Assembly (NCBI GenBank): GCA_947305035.1
Contig: CAMZCV010000066.1
Location: forward strand, 1-6,265
DNA length: 6,265 nt
Source of the DNA: an uncultured Coriobacteriales bacterium
GTDB lineage: Bacteria; Actinomycetota; Coriobacteriia; Coriobacteriales; Atopobiaceae
Reading direction: 5' to 3'
Positions 5,217 through 6,265 of this stretch are shown in pieces. Every line of letters starts with the position of its first letter. Position 1 is the stretch's first letter. The notes beneath the pieces were generated by a model. The model was not told where the DNA came from. It did not search any database and was given only the letters and a program-made list of their open reading frames with translations. The position numbers and the translations under genes were made by a program.

Positions 5217-5702
5217 ATGGCGAAGGCACCCGGCAAGGACAAGCCAAACATCCACGTCATCTCGAAGAACCGCTCCGCGCATCACGAGTACTTCATCGAT
5301 GAGACGTTCGAGGCCGGCATCGTGCTCACCGGTACTGAGGTCAAGAGCATCCGCGAGCGCGCCTGCCAGATCACCGACGCCTTCGTGCTCATCCGCGGCC
5401 GCGAGGCGTGGCTCCATGGCGTCCACATCCATCCCTACAGCCACGGCACCGTGTGGAACGCCGACCCCGATCGCAAGCGCAAGCTGCTCCTCCACAGGCG
5501 CCAGATCGACTACCTCGACCGCAAGCTACGTCTCCAGGGAGTGGCCATTGTTCCGCTCCAGCTCTATTTCGACGAGCATAACCGCGTTAAGCTCACCATC
5601 GGCCTCGGCCGCGGCAAGAAGCTCTACGATAAGCGTGACGATATGGCCAAGCGCGACTCCAATCGCGAGATCCAGCGTGCGCTCAAGGAGAGGAGCAGGT
5701 AA
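5217..5702 (+). CDS. smpB: SmpB, tmRNA-binding protein of trans-translation
   Basis: SmpB binds tmRNA (ssrA) and carries it into stalled ribosomes, where its C-terminal tail mimics the missing mRNA. The 161 residues match the family's usual length. Family segments in order: HVISKNRSAHHEYFIDETFEAGIVL (split here as HVISKNRSAH and HEYFIDETFEAGIVL, 13-37), GTEVKSIRE (39-47), WLHGVHIHPYSHG (65-77), NADPDRKRKLLLHRRQI (81-97), LQGVAIVPLQLYF (106-118) and the tail GRGKKLYDKRDDMAKRD (131-147). That tail is the basic helix placed in the mRNA channel. The ATG at 5217 has GAGGAGGG at 5201-5208 with eight-base spacing, which decides the start; an open frame continues upstream to 4989 but encodes only antiparallel-frame shadow of the TPR gene. 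It starts one base after the TPR stop and overlaps the next gene by one base (TAATG). No ssrA gene is visible within the window. Confidence 0.97.
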   Translation: MAKAPGKDKPNIHVISKNRSAHHEYFIDETFEAGIVLTGTEVKSIRERACQITDAFVLIRGREAWLHGVHIHPYSHGTVWNADPDRKRKLLLHRRQIDYLDRKLRLQGVAIVPLQLYFDEHNRVKLTIGLGRGKKLYDKRDDMAKRDSNREIQRALKERSR

Positions 5703-6211
5703 TGGACACCAAGGCACTGCACAAGATCACCAGCGGTCTCTATGTGGTCTCCACCCAGGATGGCGACACGGTGAGCGCCTGCCTCATCAACACGGGCCTG
5801 CAGCTCACCAGCAGCCCGCTCCAGGTCCAGGTTGTCGTCAACAAGGAGAACTATACCGAGGGCATCCTCGAGAAGAGCGGCCATTTTGCGCTCACGCTCG
5901 TCTCGGAGAAGGCCGACATGCCCTACATCGGCCGCTTCGGGTTCCGCACTTCGCGCGACTTCAACAAGTTCGACGGCGTCACGGTTGAGCGCACCATCCT
6001 CGGCGATCCCTACACGCCCGACAACGCCGTCGCCATGCTCGCCTGCGAGATTGTGAAGACGCTCGACGTGGGCACCCACATGATCTTTGTGGGCGAGGTC
6101 AAGGACGCGGCCGTGCTCTCCGACGACCCGCACATGACCTACGGTTACTACCACACGGTGCTCAAGGGCAAGACCCCGCCCAAGGCCTCCGCCTACGTGC
6201 CCGAGGGCTAG
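5702..6211 (+). CDS. Flavin reductase-like (FMN-binding split-barrel) protein
   Basis: This 169-residue protein fits the flavin-reductase-like family, in which a split beta-barrel dimer binds FMN and transfers electrons from NAD(P)H or a redox protein. Family-like segments are ITSGLYVVSTQDGDTVSACLIN (split as ITSGLYVVSTQDGD and TVSACLIN, 9-30), LTSSPLQVQVVVNKENYTEG (35-54), KSGHFALTLVSE (58-69), FGFRTSRDFNKFDGV (79-93) and HMIFVGEVKDAAVLSDDPHMTYGYYH (HMIFVGEVKDA, 125-135; MTYGYYH, 144-150). These resemble the N-terminal flavin domain of high-molecular-weight rubredoxins and flavoredoxins. The C-terminus KGKTPPKASAYVPEG looks like the linker that precedes rubredoxin in such fusions, but no Cys pairs follow. 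The start has AGGAG at 5691-5695 with six-base spacing and overlaps the smpB stop. The physiological partner is unknown. Confidence 0.85.
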   Translation: MDTKALHKITSGLYVVSTQDGDTVSACLINTGLQLTSSPLQVQVVVNKENYTEGILEKSGHFALTLVSEKADMPYIGRFGFRTSRDFNKFDGVTVERTILGDPYTPDNAVAMLACEIVKTLDVGTHMIFVGEVKDAAVLSDDPHMTYGYYHTVLKGKTPPKASAYVPEG

Positions 6212-6221
6212 TCAGGCGCTT

Positions 6222-6264
6222 TACCGTCTGCCGCTTAATCGCTACCTTGCGGCAGGAGGCGGTA
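6222..6264 (+). other. Imperfect hairpin after the last gene
   Basis: CTGCCGC (6228-6234) pairs with GCGGCAG (6249-6255), and TACCG (6222-6226) pairs with CGGTA (6260-6264), with unpaired T6227 opposite GAGG (6256-6259). The loop is 14 bases. It starts 11 bases after the flavin-reductase stop. It may be a terminator whose T-run lies beyond the window, or the start of a structured RNA. The window end prevents a decision. Confidence 0.4.
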
Positions 6265-6265
6265 C

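Noticed and set aside
4181..5260. 359-codon minus-strand frame opposite the TPR gene and the rnr end
   Set aside because: Antisense shadow of a TPR gene with good ribosome site and codon use; no domain recognised.
4519..5988. 489-codon + strand frame across the TPR, smpB and flavin-reductase genes
   Set aside because: It runs out of frame through three recognisable genes and its translation is Arg/Ser/Pro-rich low complexity, a GC-rich shadow.
1..6265. CRISPR array, transposase, integrase or toxin-antitoxin gene
   Set aside because: No regularly spaced repeats and no open frame with matching family motifs on either strand; only the short repeats described around the tRNA were found.

Overview
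The window looks like an ordinary chromosomal segment from a high-GC actinobacterium. The gene content and protein flavour suggest the class Coriobacteriia (Collinsella/Olsenella-like), but that placement is an inference from memory, not from a search. All genes lie on the + strand. Coding sequence is GC-rich, with C/G at most third codon positions, and no coding region looks foreign.

Layout. (1) Positions 3-245 hold a small protein, or the C-terminal end of a larger one, with an SH3/Tudor-like domain; its 5' end may be cut by the window edge. (2) Positions 246-443 hold a perfect 12-bp inverted repeat and a probable extended -10 promoter. (3) Positions 444-1960 hold a two-gene unit joined by a 4-base GTGA overlap: a FtsB/DivIC-type divisome protein and a Ppx/GppA-type exopolyphosphatase. 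(4) Positions 1979-2063 encode tRNA-Leu(UAA) with an encoded CCA. (5) Positions 2064-2345 are an AT-rich, repeat-bearing gap that carries a second copy of the tRNA 3' end. (6) Positions 2346-6211 hold four tightly packed genes: RNase R, a TPR protein, SmpB and a flavin-reductase-like protein. (7) Positions 6212-6265 hold an imperfect hairpin cut close by the window end.

How the genes work together. SmpB and RNase R are partners in trans-translation: SmpB-tmRNA rescues stalled ribosomes and RNase R degrades the defective mRNA. Their clustering with a TPR protein between them suggests a ribosome-rescue/RNA-decay operon. The flavin-reductase gene is attached by a TAATG stop/start overlap and has no obvious functional link. 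The FtsB-Ppx pair recalls the actinobacterial eno-ftsB-DUF501-ppx order, but without DUF501.

The most interesting non-coding material lies around the tRNA. There is a 23-bp exact duplication of the tRNA 3' end, an AT-rich stretch with three copies of an 11-mer, and a likely leaderless start for rnr. In addition, none of the seven protein genes uses the UUA codon that this tRNA reads. I found no convincing new defence system, CRISPR array or mobile element.
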